Below, piece by piece: positions 15,958 through 22,756 of a stretch of DNA of 36,946 bases (positions within the stretch are counted from its first letter, which is position 1; each line of letters begins with the position of its first letter). The stretch spans positions 1 to 36,946 of the forward strand of contig NZ_BAFW01000231.1 of assembly GCF_000308535.1 (NCBI RefSeq), written 5' to 3'. A model generated the notes under the pieces. It had not been told where the DNA came from and ran no database searches. It saw only the letters and a program-made list of their open reading frames with translations. Position numbers and translations under genes: made by a program. Source of the stretch: Nocardia cerradoensis NBRC 101014. Lineage in GTDB: Bacteria; Actinomycetota; Actinomycetes; Mycobacteriales; Mycobacteriaceae.

Positions 15958-17202
15958 CTACCTCTGCGGCCGGGCGATGGGCGAGCGCGGAACGATCGCC
16001 GAGATCTGTGCGCACAACTGCCAGGGCCGCTCGGTGTCCACGGTCGACTTGCCGCTGGTCAAGATCGCGCCGGACAGTCCGCGGTCGAGGTCGGCCCAGC
16101 CGTACTGGGTGGTCAGACCGCTACGGCCGAAGTGGGTTTCGGTGTGGGCGCCGAATTTCGACCGGCGCCCGCCCAGCTCGAATCCGGCGCGACTGACCCG
16201 GCCCGCGATGCCCGGAATCCGCGGCGCCGGTGCGATCGCGCTGCGCAGCGAGTCGGGGGACAGGATCCGCACACCGTCGAGTTCCCCACCGCGACACAGT
16301 ATTTCGTAGAAGCGGGAAAGTTCCGAGGCGGTGGTCACGAGATTGCCGGAGGGCAGCTCCGCGGTGAGGAACGCGCGCACCGATTCCGCCGACGTGGAGG
16401 CGCTCATGCCGCCGCCGAGCGCCTTACCGGCCACCACCGACCAGGCCCGGGAAGGCCGCGGTCCGGTGCGCACGCTCGGCACCACCCGGTCGACGTCCTC
16501 GGGTGCCACGCCGAACGTGGTCCATCGGAAACCGAGCGGATTCAGCACCCGCTCGGCGAGATGGTCGCGCATCCGCTTGCCGGTCGCGCGCTGGACCAGC
16601 AGGCGCAGGATCAACCCGCTGGTCAGGGCGTGATAGACGCGCAATCGCCGGGGCGGCCAGCTCGGTCGCAACTCGATCAGCGCCCGCACCGCGAGGTCCT
16701 CGTCCACGACGGCGTCGAAGCCGCGGTAGCCCGCCGGCATGAACGGCACCCCGGCGGCGTGGGAGAGCACATCGGCGATGGTGATGCGGCCCTTGCCGTG
16801 CGCCGCGAATTCCGGAATGTAGTCGCACACCCGGTCTTCCGGAGCGAAGGCGCCCTGCTCGATCAGCATCGCCATCACCGTCGCGGCGACGCCTTTGGCG
16901 GTGGAGAAACCGCAGAACGGGGTGTCGACGGTGATCGGTGTGCGTTCGACGTCGGGCCCGTCGCCGGGGGCGTTACCCCAGCCGTGGCCGATGGCCCGGT
17001 TCAGCACGATCGCGCCGTGGCGGCGCAGGCAGATCTGGATCGCCGGAGTGGTCCCCATCCGGTACCACGCGCGGACCGACTCCCACACCGCTTCGACGTC
17101 GCCGGGCCGCAGACCGGCCGCGGTCGGGTCGTCCTCGGGCCCGACCGAGGTCACGGTGTCCGGATCGGCGGGGACGGAAACCATCGGGGCGACACTGTTC
17201 AC
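15958..17202 (-). CDS. Serine hydrolase of the beta-lactamase/esterase family
   Basis: A 414-residue protein of the PF00144 family (class C beta-lactamase fold; in actinobacteria mostly esterases, often called LipE/LipL type). The nucleophile motif SxxK is in GFSTAKG near residue 100 and the conserved Tyr is in VYHALTSG near 190. There is no signal peptide, so a cytoplasmic location is likely, and lipid-ester hydrolysis is a fair guess. GTG at 17202 is given; the ATG at 17184 is an equally possible start, and neither has a good SD. It converges on the metal ATPase with only 17 bases between stops; that gap holds a GCCGGCCGGC self-complementary run. Confidence 0.85.
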   Translation of the reverse strand: MNSVAPMVSVPADPDTVTSVGPEDDPTAAGLRPGDVEAVWESVRAWYRMGTTPAIQICLRRHGAIVLNRAIGHGWGNAPGDGPDVERTPITVDTPFCGFSTAKGVAATVMAMLIEQGAFAPEDRVCDYIPEFAAHGKGRITIADVLSHAAGVPFMPAGYRGFDAVVDEDLAVRALIELRPSWPPRRLRVYHALTSGLILRLLVQRATGKRMRDHLAERVLNPLGFRWTTFGVAPEDVDRVVPSVRTGPRPSRAWSVVAGKALGGGMSASTSAESVRAFLTAELPSGNLVTTASELSRFYEILCRGGELDGVRILSPDSLRSAIAPAPRIPGIAGRVSRAGFELGGRRSKFGAHTETHFGRSGLTTQYGWADLDRGLSGAILTSGKSTVDTERPWQLCAQISAIVPRSPIARPQR

Positions 17203-17255
17203 GGCGTCAGCATAGTGATCGGGGACATCGGTGCAGGTCGGAGCGTCGCCGCTGC

Positions 17256-17381
17256 TCAGCTGCGCAATTCGCGGGCGAGCGCTCCCACCGCCTTGCCGAG
17301 CGCCTCGACGGCATAGGCGAGCTCGCGGGTGGCGGTGCTACAGCCCGGGCGCGACCGGTTCGACCGTGCGCCATCCGACAC
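17256..17381 (-). CDS. Possible small ORF overlapping the 3' end of mgtC (41 residues)
   Basis: A GTG at 17381 opens a 41-residue frame that overlaps the last 44 bases of mgtC and ends at 17256. The second half (TRELAYAVEALGKAVGALARELRS in part) looks like a real amphipathic helix rather than random GC-rich sequence. It has no strong SD and no recognised family. It could be a coupled small protein or the remnant of a longer gene, and it is the only gene-like content between mgtC and the serine hydrolase. Confidence 0.25.
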   Translation of the reverse strand: MSDGARSNRSRPGCSTATRELAYAVEALGKAVGALARELRS

Positions 17382-18048
17382 TGGTCACCGACGGTTCCAG
17401 GCTCAACCGGCTGACCGCCGACTCCATCTGCCGGTCGTCGCGCTGATCGCCGACCAGATCCGCGCGCACCTCCACCCGGCCCGCGTCCTCGGCGTTGGCG
17501 CTGGCGACCGAGACGAGCCGGAAGTCGGTGCGCGTCAACGCCTGTACCAGCAATGCCCGCACATGCGCCTCGTGCGCGTCGTCGGTGACGGCGGTGAACG
17601 CGTACTGCGCGGGTTGCTCGTGACCCGATTCGGGTTGGCGGTCCACCCTGCGCCCGGCCGCCCGCAACGCGATGTTGACGATCACGACCGCGACCGTCCC
17701 GGCCGCCGCGGTGCCGTACATCCCGGCACCGGAGAGCGCGCCCACCGCCGCCGCGCACCAGAGTGTGGCGGCGGTGTTGAGACCCCGGACGTTCAATCCG
17801 TCGCGGATGATCACACCCGCGCCGAGAAAGCCGATACCGGAAACGATTTGGGCCGCGACCCGCGTCGGGTCGGCCGCACCACCGTGAAACCCGTGCGCGG
17901 ACAACAGCACGAACAACGCCGCACCCGCGGAGACCAGAGCGTTGGTCCGCAATCCGGCCATCCGGGCCCGGTACTGGCGTTCGAAACCGATCACCGCACC
18001 GAGACCGACACCGGTGGCCAGGCGCAGCAGCATCTCCCACGTCGACAT
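17338..18048 (-). CDS. mgtC: MgtC/SapB-family membrane protein
   Basis: A 236-residue protein. The N-terminal half has the MgtC membrane domain: LLRLATGVGLGAVIGFERQYR, MAGLRTNALVSAGAALFVL, then the strongly conserved RVAAQIVSGIGFLGAGVIIRDG and the GLNTAATLW segment, making about five helices to residue 150. The C-terminal domain (about 165-236) is an ACT-like soluble domain as in mycobacterial MgtC. MgtC proteins are induced in low Mg2+ and act on membrane energetics or magnesium homeostasis, in some species by restraining ATP synthase. ATG at 18048 is chosen from the conserved start of the family (MSTWEMLLRL); its SD is weak. It diverges from an M-box-controlled Mg2+ transporter. Confidence 0.92.
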   Translation of the reverse strand: MSTWEMLLRLATGVGLGAVIGFERQYRARMAGLRTNALVSAGAALFVLLSAHGFHGGAADPTRVAAQIVSGIGFLGAGVIIRDGLNVRGLNTAATLWCAAAVGALSGAGMYGTAAAGTVAVVIVNIALRAAGRRVDRQPESGHEQPAQYAFTAVTDDAHEAHVRALLVQALTRTDFRLVSVASANAEDAGRVEVRADLVGDQRDDRQMESAVSRLSLEPSVTSVGWRTVEPVAPGL

Positions 18049-18094
18049 GAGAAAACAACCCTTCGATCGGAGGGCGAGAACTCGCGCGCGCAGG

Positions 18095-18184
18095 CTACCG
18101 CGACATCCGTCGGGCCGCGTCGACACGAGAGTGGTCGCCGAGTGAATTCTTGGCAAAACGACGTATGGGACTGTCGTCGGGCAC
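18095..18184 (-). CDS. Short leader ORF upstream of mgtC (29 residues)
   Basis: GTG at 18184 has an outstanding SD, AAGGAGG, eight bases upstream, better than that of mgtC itself. The product starts MPDDSPIRRFAKNSLGDHSR and is short, polar and Arg-rich. It ends 46 bases before the mgtC start and follows the inferred promoter by about 60 bases. A leader peptide whose translation tunes mgtC is the simplest reading, as known for mgtA/mgtC leaders in enterobacteria, but there is no sequence kinship with those. A free-standing small protein is the alternative. Confidence 0.55.
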   Translation of the reverse strand: MPDDSPIRRFAKNSLGDHSRVDAARRMSR

Positions 18185-18249
18185 AGCGACCACCTCCTTC
18201 CGGGACACGACCCGCGTAGAACGGCGCCGGTCGGTGGCGCCGAGAAGGA

Positions 18250-18278
18250 AGTAAACACCGCCGATCGGATCCTGGCAA
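18250..18278 (-). promoter_or_regulatory. Inferred promoter for mgtC and its leader ORF
   Basis: On the minus strand TTGCCA (18278-18273) and TTTACT (18255-18250) are separated by 17 bases, a good housekeeping-type pattern. Transcription would begin near 18243, giving a leader of about 60 bases to the 29-residue ORF. Confidence 0.5.
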
Positions 18279-18298
18279 CCCTGCCGGCGGCCATCGAT

Positions 18299-18327
18299 TT
18301 GACAAGCGCGCACTCCGGGTTCACCCT
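18299..18327 (+). promoter_or_regulatory. Inferred promoter for the M-box transcript
   Basis: A perfect -35 box TTGACA (18299-18304) is followed after 17 bases by CACCCT, a weak -10. A start near 18335 would place the M-box at the very 5' end of the RNA. The box lies 20 bases from the -35 of the divergent mgtC promoter, so the two are back to back. Confidence 0.5.
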
Positions 18328-18338
18328 TTTGCAGTCAG

Positions 18339-18500
18339 CACCTCGCTAGGCGAGGCTCCTGTACGAACACAGGCCACTGATCCGACGACGTCGAGAGACG
18401 CCCAGGGTTAGGACAGATCTTCCCGGATTAAGGGATGATCCGAAGTGGCTTCTCCCGCAAGGGGATACGTCGTCCAGTGCCGAAGCTCTGACGAGAGGGG
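18339..18500 (+). ncRNA. M-box (ykoK leader) magnesium riboswitch
   Basis: The sequence follows the M-box consensus in order. At the 5' side is GCTAGGCGAGGCTCCT (18345-18360), next TGTACGAACACAGGCCACTG, then ACGTCGAGAGACGCCCAGGG (18388-18407), and near the 3' end CCGAAGCTCTGACGAG (18480-18495). The closing helix can form between CTCG at 18342-18345 and CGAG at 18492-18495. M-boxes bind several Mg2+ ions and switch off Mg2+ uptake genes when magnesium is ample. The gene in cis is an NRAMP-type transporter with a magnesium-type site, which fits. A GC hairpin right behind the aptamer is the likely expression platform. Confidence 0.92.
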
Positions 18501-18505
18501 TGCGC

Positions 18506-18525
18506 GATCCGCCGGCCGGCGGGTC
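18506..18525 (+). terminator. Hairpin directly after the M-box, probable expression platform
   Basis: The sequence from GATCCGCCGG to CCGGCGGGTC folds on itself over 10 pairs with one G-T wobble. It starts six bases after the aptamer. There is no T-run, as is usual in actinobacteria. Premature termination under high Mg2+ is the natural reading, but Rho-dependent control is possible. Confidence 0.5.
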
Positions 18526-18599
18526 TCCCTCCCGCGTGGTGCCGATCACCCGAAACAGCGACGTGCGCGTGCGTCCCGGCAGCGAGGAGGTGAGGGGCG

Positions 18600-18671
18600 A
18601 TGCCATCCGGAGATAGTCCGTATCCGAGTTCACGAACCGTATCGTTCCCGGCTCGCTGCCTGTCCGCCTGA
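18600..18671 (+). CDS. Short leader ORF between M-box and transporter (23 residues)
   Basis: ATG at 18600 has a perfect AGGAGG SD (18585-18590) nine bases upstream. The product starts MPSGDSPYPSSRTVSFPAR and has four prolines in 23 residues. It lies 100 bases after the aptamer and 295 before the transporter. Proline-rich leader peptides sense low Mg2+ through ribosome stalling in the Salmonella mgtA leader; a similar role here is inference. Its MP..DSP start resembles that of the leader ORF upstream of the divergent mgtC. Confidence 0.5.
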   Translation: MPSGDSPYPSSRTVSFPARCLSA

Positions 18672-18763
18672 ACTCACCCCGATCCACCGCCTCGGTGTCA
18701 CCGGTGCGGGGTCCCGGGGTGTCGCGGCCTGCCCGCAGCCGGGTTTCCCTGTGAGGAGATCCC

Positions 18764-18910
18764 ATGTACCGCAACGTCTTCCGTCGGATCACCGGCCGCC
18801 GCCTGAGTGAATTCGAGCGCCGCAACCTGCGTTCCTGCCGTCCGGCGGCACCCGTGCACACCGCCGCCCTCGGCGCTCACCCCGGCCGCCGTCCGGGCGC
18901 GTTCCGTTAG
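18764..18910 (+). CDS. Small Arg-rich protein between M-box and transporter (48 residues)
   Basis: ATG at 18764 has a GAGGAG SD six bases upstream. The product starts MYRNVFRRITGRRLSEFERR and is very basic, with over a quarter Arg, and has no membrane helix. It ends 55 bases before the transporter start and is probably on the same M-box-controlled RNA. Small basic proteins downstream of an M-box have a precedent in mycobacteria, where one M-box precedes the small protein Rv1535, but I see no clear similarity. The role may be a Mg2+-linked small protein or a second translational control element. Confidence 0.5.
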   Translation: MYRNVFRRITGRRLSEFERRNLRSCRPAAPVHTAALGAHPGRRPGAFR

Positions 18911-18965
18911 CTCTGGAACTCGAAAATCTCAGAACTGCACCGAGTTTCAGGAAGCGAGCGCGGCA

Positions 18966-20672
18966 ATGACCACCTTTTCCGACGACACCCGCACCCCGGC
19001 CGCACCGCCCGGCGCGGTCGCCGATCACGCCCACGTCGGCGATATCGTCGGCGCGCTGGGCGTGATCCGGCAGCACGACGGCCCCGCCGGCCGCGGCCGG
19101 CTGCAGAGATTGCGCATGCTGGCGGCGGTGATCGGCCCCGGCCTGATCGTCATGGTCGGCGACAACGACGCCGGCGGCGTGGCGACCTACGCCCAGGCCG
19201 GGCAGAACTACGGTATGGCCCTGCTCTGGACGCTGGTACTGCTGATTCCGGTGCTGTACGTCAACCAGGAAATGGTGGTCCGGCTCGGTGCCGTGGCCGG
19301 GGTCGGCCATGCCCGGCTGATCTTCGCGCGGTTCGGGAAGTTCTGGGGCGCGTTCAGCGTCGGTGACCTGTTCGTGGTCAACGCCCTGACCATCGTCACC
19401 GAATTCATCGGTGTGGCAATGGCGCTGAGCTACTTCGGGCTGCCGAAGGCGGTATCGGTGCCGCTGGCGGGGGTCGCGCTGTTCGCGGTGGTCGCGGGCG
19501 GGTCGTTCCGCCGGTGGGAAAGCCTGATGATGACCCTCATCGCGGTCGACGTCGTGCTGTTCCCGATGGCATTGCTGGTCCATCCCAGCGTCTCGGGGAC
19601 CGCGCACGGGCTGATCCCGTCCCTGCCGGGCGGGCTCTCGTCGACCCTGCTGCTGATCATCGTGGCGATCGTCGGCACCACCGTCGCGCCGTGGCAGTTG
19701 TTCTTCCAGCAGTCCAACATCGTCGACAAGCGCATCACCCCGCGCTGGATCCGCTACGAGCGCATCGACCTGTGGCTGGGGATCGTGGTGGTGATGGCCG
19801 GTGCGGTCGCGATCATGGCCGCGACCGCCTACGGACTGTCGGGAACCGGTCCGGCCGGCGGCTTCACCGATGCGGGGGCGGTCGCCGCGGGGTTGCGTGC
19901 GCACGCGGGCCCGGTGGTCGGCGCGCTGTTCGCGATCGTCCTGCTCGACGCCTCGCTGATCGGCGCCAACGCGGTCGGGCTGGCGACGACCTACACCCTC
20001 GGCGATACGCTCGGCCGGCGGCATTCACTGCACTGGAAGGTGTCCGAAGCGCCCGGCTTCTACGCCGGTTACGCGGCCCTGCTGGCTGTGGCGGCCGCGA
20101 TCTCGTTCAGCCCGGACCACGTACTGGGCCTGATCACGCAGGGTGTGCAGGCATTGGCCGGGGTGCTGCTGCCCTCGGCGACGGTGTTCCTGGTGCTGCT
20201 GTGCAACGACCGCGCCGTACTCGGACCCTGGGTGAATACGCTGCGGCAGAACATCTGCGCCGCGATCATCGTGTGGGCGCTGGTACTGCTGTCGGCGGCG
20301 CTCACCGCCGCCACGTTCTTTCCCGGCCTGAGTACCGCAAGCCTCGAGTTCGGGTTGGGTGCGGGCGTGCTCGCCGGTCTGGCCGCAGGGGCGGTCGCAC
20401 TGCTCGCGCACCGGCGATCCCGGCGCCGCTGTGCCGCGGCGACCGCGGCCCGATTCGGTGACCTCGATCCCGGCCAGGTGAAGGACTTGGACCGCGATGC
20501 CGAACGCGCCGAACTCGCCGGAGACCGCGACACCTTCCGCACCCCGGCGCTGCACACCCTCGAGCGTCCGACGTTCACCCCGCTGCGCACCGCCGGCATG
20601 CTCGCCCTGCGCGGATATCTGCTGGTGGCGGTCGTGCTGGTCGTTGTCAAGATCGTCGAATCCATCGGCTGA
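18966..20672 (+). CDS. NRAMP-related Mg2+ transporter (NRMT type)
   Basis: A 568-residue protein with about 11 membrane helices of the NRAMP fold. The first-helix metal motif reads D68-A-G-G instead of DPGN, and the sixth-helix motif reads A241-P-W instead of MPH. The methionine that gives NRAMP proteins their taste for soft transition metals is therefore absent, as in NRAMP-related magnesium transporters (NRMTs). The C-terminal part has a charged cytoplasmic stretch (about 490-540) before a last helix. ATG at 18966 is chosen because the soluble start MTTFSDDTRTP begins there; an AGGAAG SD lies 11 bases upstream. The M-box in its leader independently points to Mg2+ as substrate. Confidence 0.9.
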   Translation: MTTFSDDTRTPAAPPGAVADHAHVGDIVGALGVIRQHDGPAGRGRLQRLRMLAAVIGPGLIVMVGDNDAGGVATYAQAGQNYGMALLWTLVLLIPVLYVNQEMVVRLGAVAGVGHARLIFARFGKFWGAFSVGDLFVVNALTIVTEFIGVAMALSYFGLPKAVSVPLAGVALFAVVAGGSFRRWESLMMTLIAVDVVLFPMALLVHPSVSGTAHGLIPSLPGGLSSTLLLIIVAIVGTTVAPWQLFFQQSNIVDKRITPRWIRYERIDLWLGIVVVMAGAVAIMAATAYGLSGTGPAGGFTDAGAVAAGLRAHAGPVVGALFAIVLLDASLIGANAVGLATTYTLGDTLGRRHSLHWKVSEAPGFYAGYAALLAVAAAISFSPDHVLGLITQGVQALAGVLLPSATVFLVLLCNDRAVLGPWVNTLRQNICAAIIVWALVLLSAALTAATFFPGLSTASLEFGLGAGVLAGLAAGAVALLAHRRSRRRCAAATAARFGDLDPGQVKDLDRDAERAELAGDRDTFRTPALHTLERPTFTPLRTAGMLALRGYLLVAVVLVVVKIVESIG

Positions 20673-20699
20673 GGGGCGCCGGGCCGGTGGGATCTGCCT

Positions 20700-20724
20700 G
20701 ATTCGAACCGCCGAACCCGGGTAG
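20700..20724 (+). promoter_or_regulatory. Candidate SigB/SigF-type promoter for the UsfY-like and catalase genes
   Basis: GATT (20700-20703), 15 bases, then GGGTAG (20719-20724) fits the loose GNNT-N14-16-GGGTA pattern of actinobacterial general-stress promoters. It is 61 bases before the UsfY-like gene. It is weaker than the site at 28021. Confidence 0.4.
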
Positions 20725-20784
20725 TACGCCTGCAAGCAGGGAGGAGTGTGCCCTGTGCGGCCGACACCGGGAAACGGAGGTGCC

Positions 20785-21108
20785 ATGATGACGGACCCGC
20801 GGATGGCGCGTGGAAGCACATCGCAGGAGCAGGCGCAGCGGCGGCGGGTGCTGCGAGCGCCGCGCAAGCATGCCGGTGAGGGAATCGAGGACACGTACAA
20901 CATTCCGGGCATCGTGCTGTGTGCATTGAGTTTCGTCGCGCTGGCGCTCGCGCTGACCGCGGCCGGATACGGCTTCGGCGGATGGGCGATCGTGGCCGGT
21001 GTGGTGTGCGCGGTATGCCTGATCAGCGGCGTGGCGTGGATCGCGCTCGAGAGCAAGCGGACGCAGGCCCGTGACCAGTGGGAGCCGCATCAGCGACAGG
21101 GGCACTGA
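20785..21108 (+). CDS. Small two-helix membrane protein, UsfY-like
   Basis: A 107-residue protein. A basic start (QRRRVLRAPRKHAGEG) leads to the segment HAGEGIEDTYNIPG, two membrane helices at about 50-70 and 74-95, and a charged end. The HAGE...D.Y.IPG segment followed by two helices resembles mycobacterial UsfY, a stress-induced protein of unknown function encoded near sigF. ATG at 20785 has a GGAGG SD five bases upstream. The catalase starts 21 bases after the stop, so the two are likely one operon. The family call is by eye and moderate. Confidence 0.7.
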   Translation: MMTDPRMARGSTSQEQAQRRRVLRAPRKHAGEGIEDTYNIPGIVLCALSFVALALALTAAGYGFGGWAIVAGVVCAVCLISGVAWIALESKRTQARDQWEPHQRQGH

Positions 21109-21129
21109 TCAGGCCGGGAGAGGAGAGAG

Positions 21130-22659
21130 ATGGTCGAGAAGACTCGCACCGGCGGTTTCACCACCGACGACGCCGGAATTCCGGTGGCCGGCGACGAAGA
21201 TTCGCTGACGATCGGCCCCGACGGCCCGATCCTGCTCCACGACGCGTATCTGATCGAGAAGATGGCCGCGTTCAACCGCGAACGCGTCCCCGAACGTCAG
21301 CCGCACGCCAAGGGCGGCGGCGCGTTCGGCGTCTTCGAGACCACGCAGGATATGAGTGCCTACACCTGCGCGAAGGTCTTCCAGCCCGGGGCGAAGACGG
21401 AGATGCTGGCCCGGTTCTCCACGGTGGCCGGTGAGCGGGGCAGCCCGGACACCTGGCGTGATCCGCGCGGATTCGCGTTGAAGTTCTACACCGAGGACGG
21501 CAATTTCGATCTGGTCGGCAACAACACGCCGATCTTCTTCGTCCGCGATCCGATGAAGTTCCAGGACTTCATCCGATCGCAGAAACGCCGGGCGGACAAC
21601 AACTTACGCGACCACGACATGCAGTGGGATTTCTGGACGCTGTCGCCGGAGTCGGCGCACCAGGTCACCTGGCTGATGGGCGATCGCGGTATCCCGCGCA
21701 CCTGGCGCCACATGAACGGCTACTCCAGCCATACCTACATGTGGGTCAACGCCGAGGGCGAGAAGCACTGGGTCAAGTACCACTTCCTCACCGACCAGGG
21801 GGTGGAATTCTTCACCCAGGACGAGGGCGATCAGATGGCCTCGATGGATACCGACTATCACATCCGGGATCTGTGGGAGGCGATCGAGCGCGGCGACCAT
21901 CCGAGCTGGACGCTGAAGATGCAGATCATGCCGTTCGAGGCGGCCAAGTCCTATCGGTTCAACCCGTTCGATCTGACCAAGGTGTGGCCGCACGGCGACT
22001 ATCCGCTCTACGAGGTCGGCCGGATGACGTTGAACCGCAACCCGTCCGACTATCACACCGAGATCGAACAGGCCGCCTTCGAGCCGAGCAGCGCGGTGCC
22101 GGGCACGGGACCGAGTCCGGACAAGATGCTGCTGGGCCGATGGTTCTCGTATCCGGACGCCCACCGCTACCGGATCGGCGCGAACTACAAGGAATTGCCG
22201 GTCAACGCGCCGAAGTCGCCGTCGCATTCCTACACCAAGGACGGCCACATGCGGCACCACAATCCGGGCGACCCGGTCTACGTGCCGAATTCCAAGGGCG
22301 GCCCGCATGCCGAACCGGGCCGCGCCGGTCCGACCGCCGGCTGGTACACCGACGGTGAAATGGTCCGGGCGGCGTACACGCTGCGCCGCGACGACGACGA
22401 TTGGGGCCAGGCGGGCACTCTCGTCCGCCAGGTGCTCGACGACGCGGCGCGAGAACGGTTGGTGGACAACATCGTCGGCCATCTGCTCAACGGCGTGTCC
22501 GAGCCGGTGCTGGAGCGCGCCTTCGAATACTGGCGCAATGTCGACAAGGATCTCGGCGACCGGGTGGAATCCGGAGTCCGGGCGAAACAGGACGAGAAGG
22601 ATCCGAAGGCGGCCGCGCAGGGCAATCCCGCCCGCTCCGCCGCTCAGCACAAGGCCTGA
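21130..22659 (+). CDS. Monofunctional haem catalase (KatA type)
   Basis: A 509-residue small-subunit catalase that breaks down hydrogen peroxide in the cytoplasm. The distal haem histidine is H59 in RQPHAKGGGAFG; the proximal haem tyrosine is Y341 in RWFSYPDAHRYRIG. The segments LVGNNTPIFFVRDP, FNPFDLTKVWPHGDYPL and EQAAFEPSSAVPGTGPSPDKMLLGR are all family hallmarks. The length is normal, and the last 30 residues form a charged Lys/Ala tail. ATG at 21130 follows a GAGAGGAGAGA SD. It lies just after the UsfY-like gene and shares its likely stress promoter. Confidence 0.95.
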   Translation: MVEKTRTGGFTTDDAGIPVAGDEDSLTIGPDGPILLHDAYLIEKMAAFNRERVPERQPHAKGGGAFGVFETTQDMSAYTCAKVFQPGAKTEMLARFSTVAGERGSPDTWRDPRGFALKFYTEDGNFDLVGNNTPIFFVRDPMKFQDFIRSQKRRADNNLRDHDMQWDFWTLSPESAHQVTWLMGDRGIPRTWRHMNGYSSHTYMWVNAEGEKHWVKYHFLTDQGVEFFTQDEGDQMASMDTDYHIRDLWEAIERGDHPSWTLKMQIMPFEAAKSYRFNPFDLTKVWPHGDYPLYEVGRMTLNRNPSDYHTEIEQAAFEPSSAVPGTGPSPDKMLLGRWFSYPDAHRYRIGANYKELPVNAPKSPSHSYTKDGHMRHHNPGDPVYVPNSKGGPHAEPGRAGPTAGWYTDGEMVRAAYTLRRDDDDWGQAGTLVRQVLDDAARERLVDNIVGHLLNGVSEPVLERAFEYWRNVDKDLGDRVESGVRAKQDEKDPKAAAQGNPARSAAQHKA

Positions 22660-22756
22660 GGAGGGCCGGAGGAGCGAACGCCGTCGGCCGCGAAGCGCCC
22701 ACCCCGCCGGTAGCGGGTGGGCGGTTGAGCAGGTCTTCTCGTGGTATGTCCCGATC

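Noticed and set aside
18807..18965. Longer N-terminus for the NRAMP-type transporter from 18807
   Set aside because: It overlaps the 48-residue ORF and crosses the non-coding gap; ATG 18966 starts a normal soluble lead for the family.
20697..20720. GATTCGAACC resembling a tRNA T-loop on the minus strand
   Set aside because: The flanking bases do not pair as a T-stem, and no acceptor or anticodon arm can be built around it.
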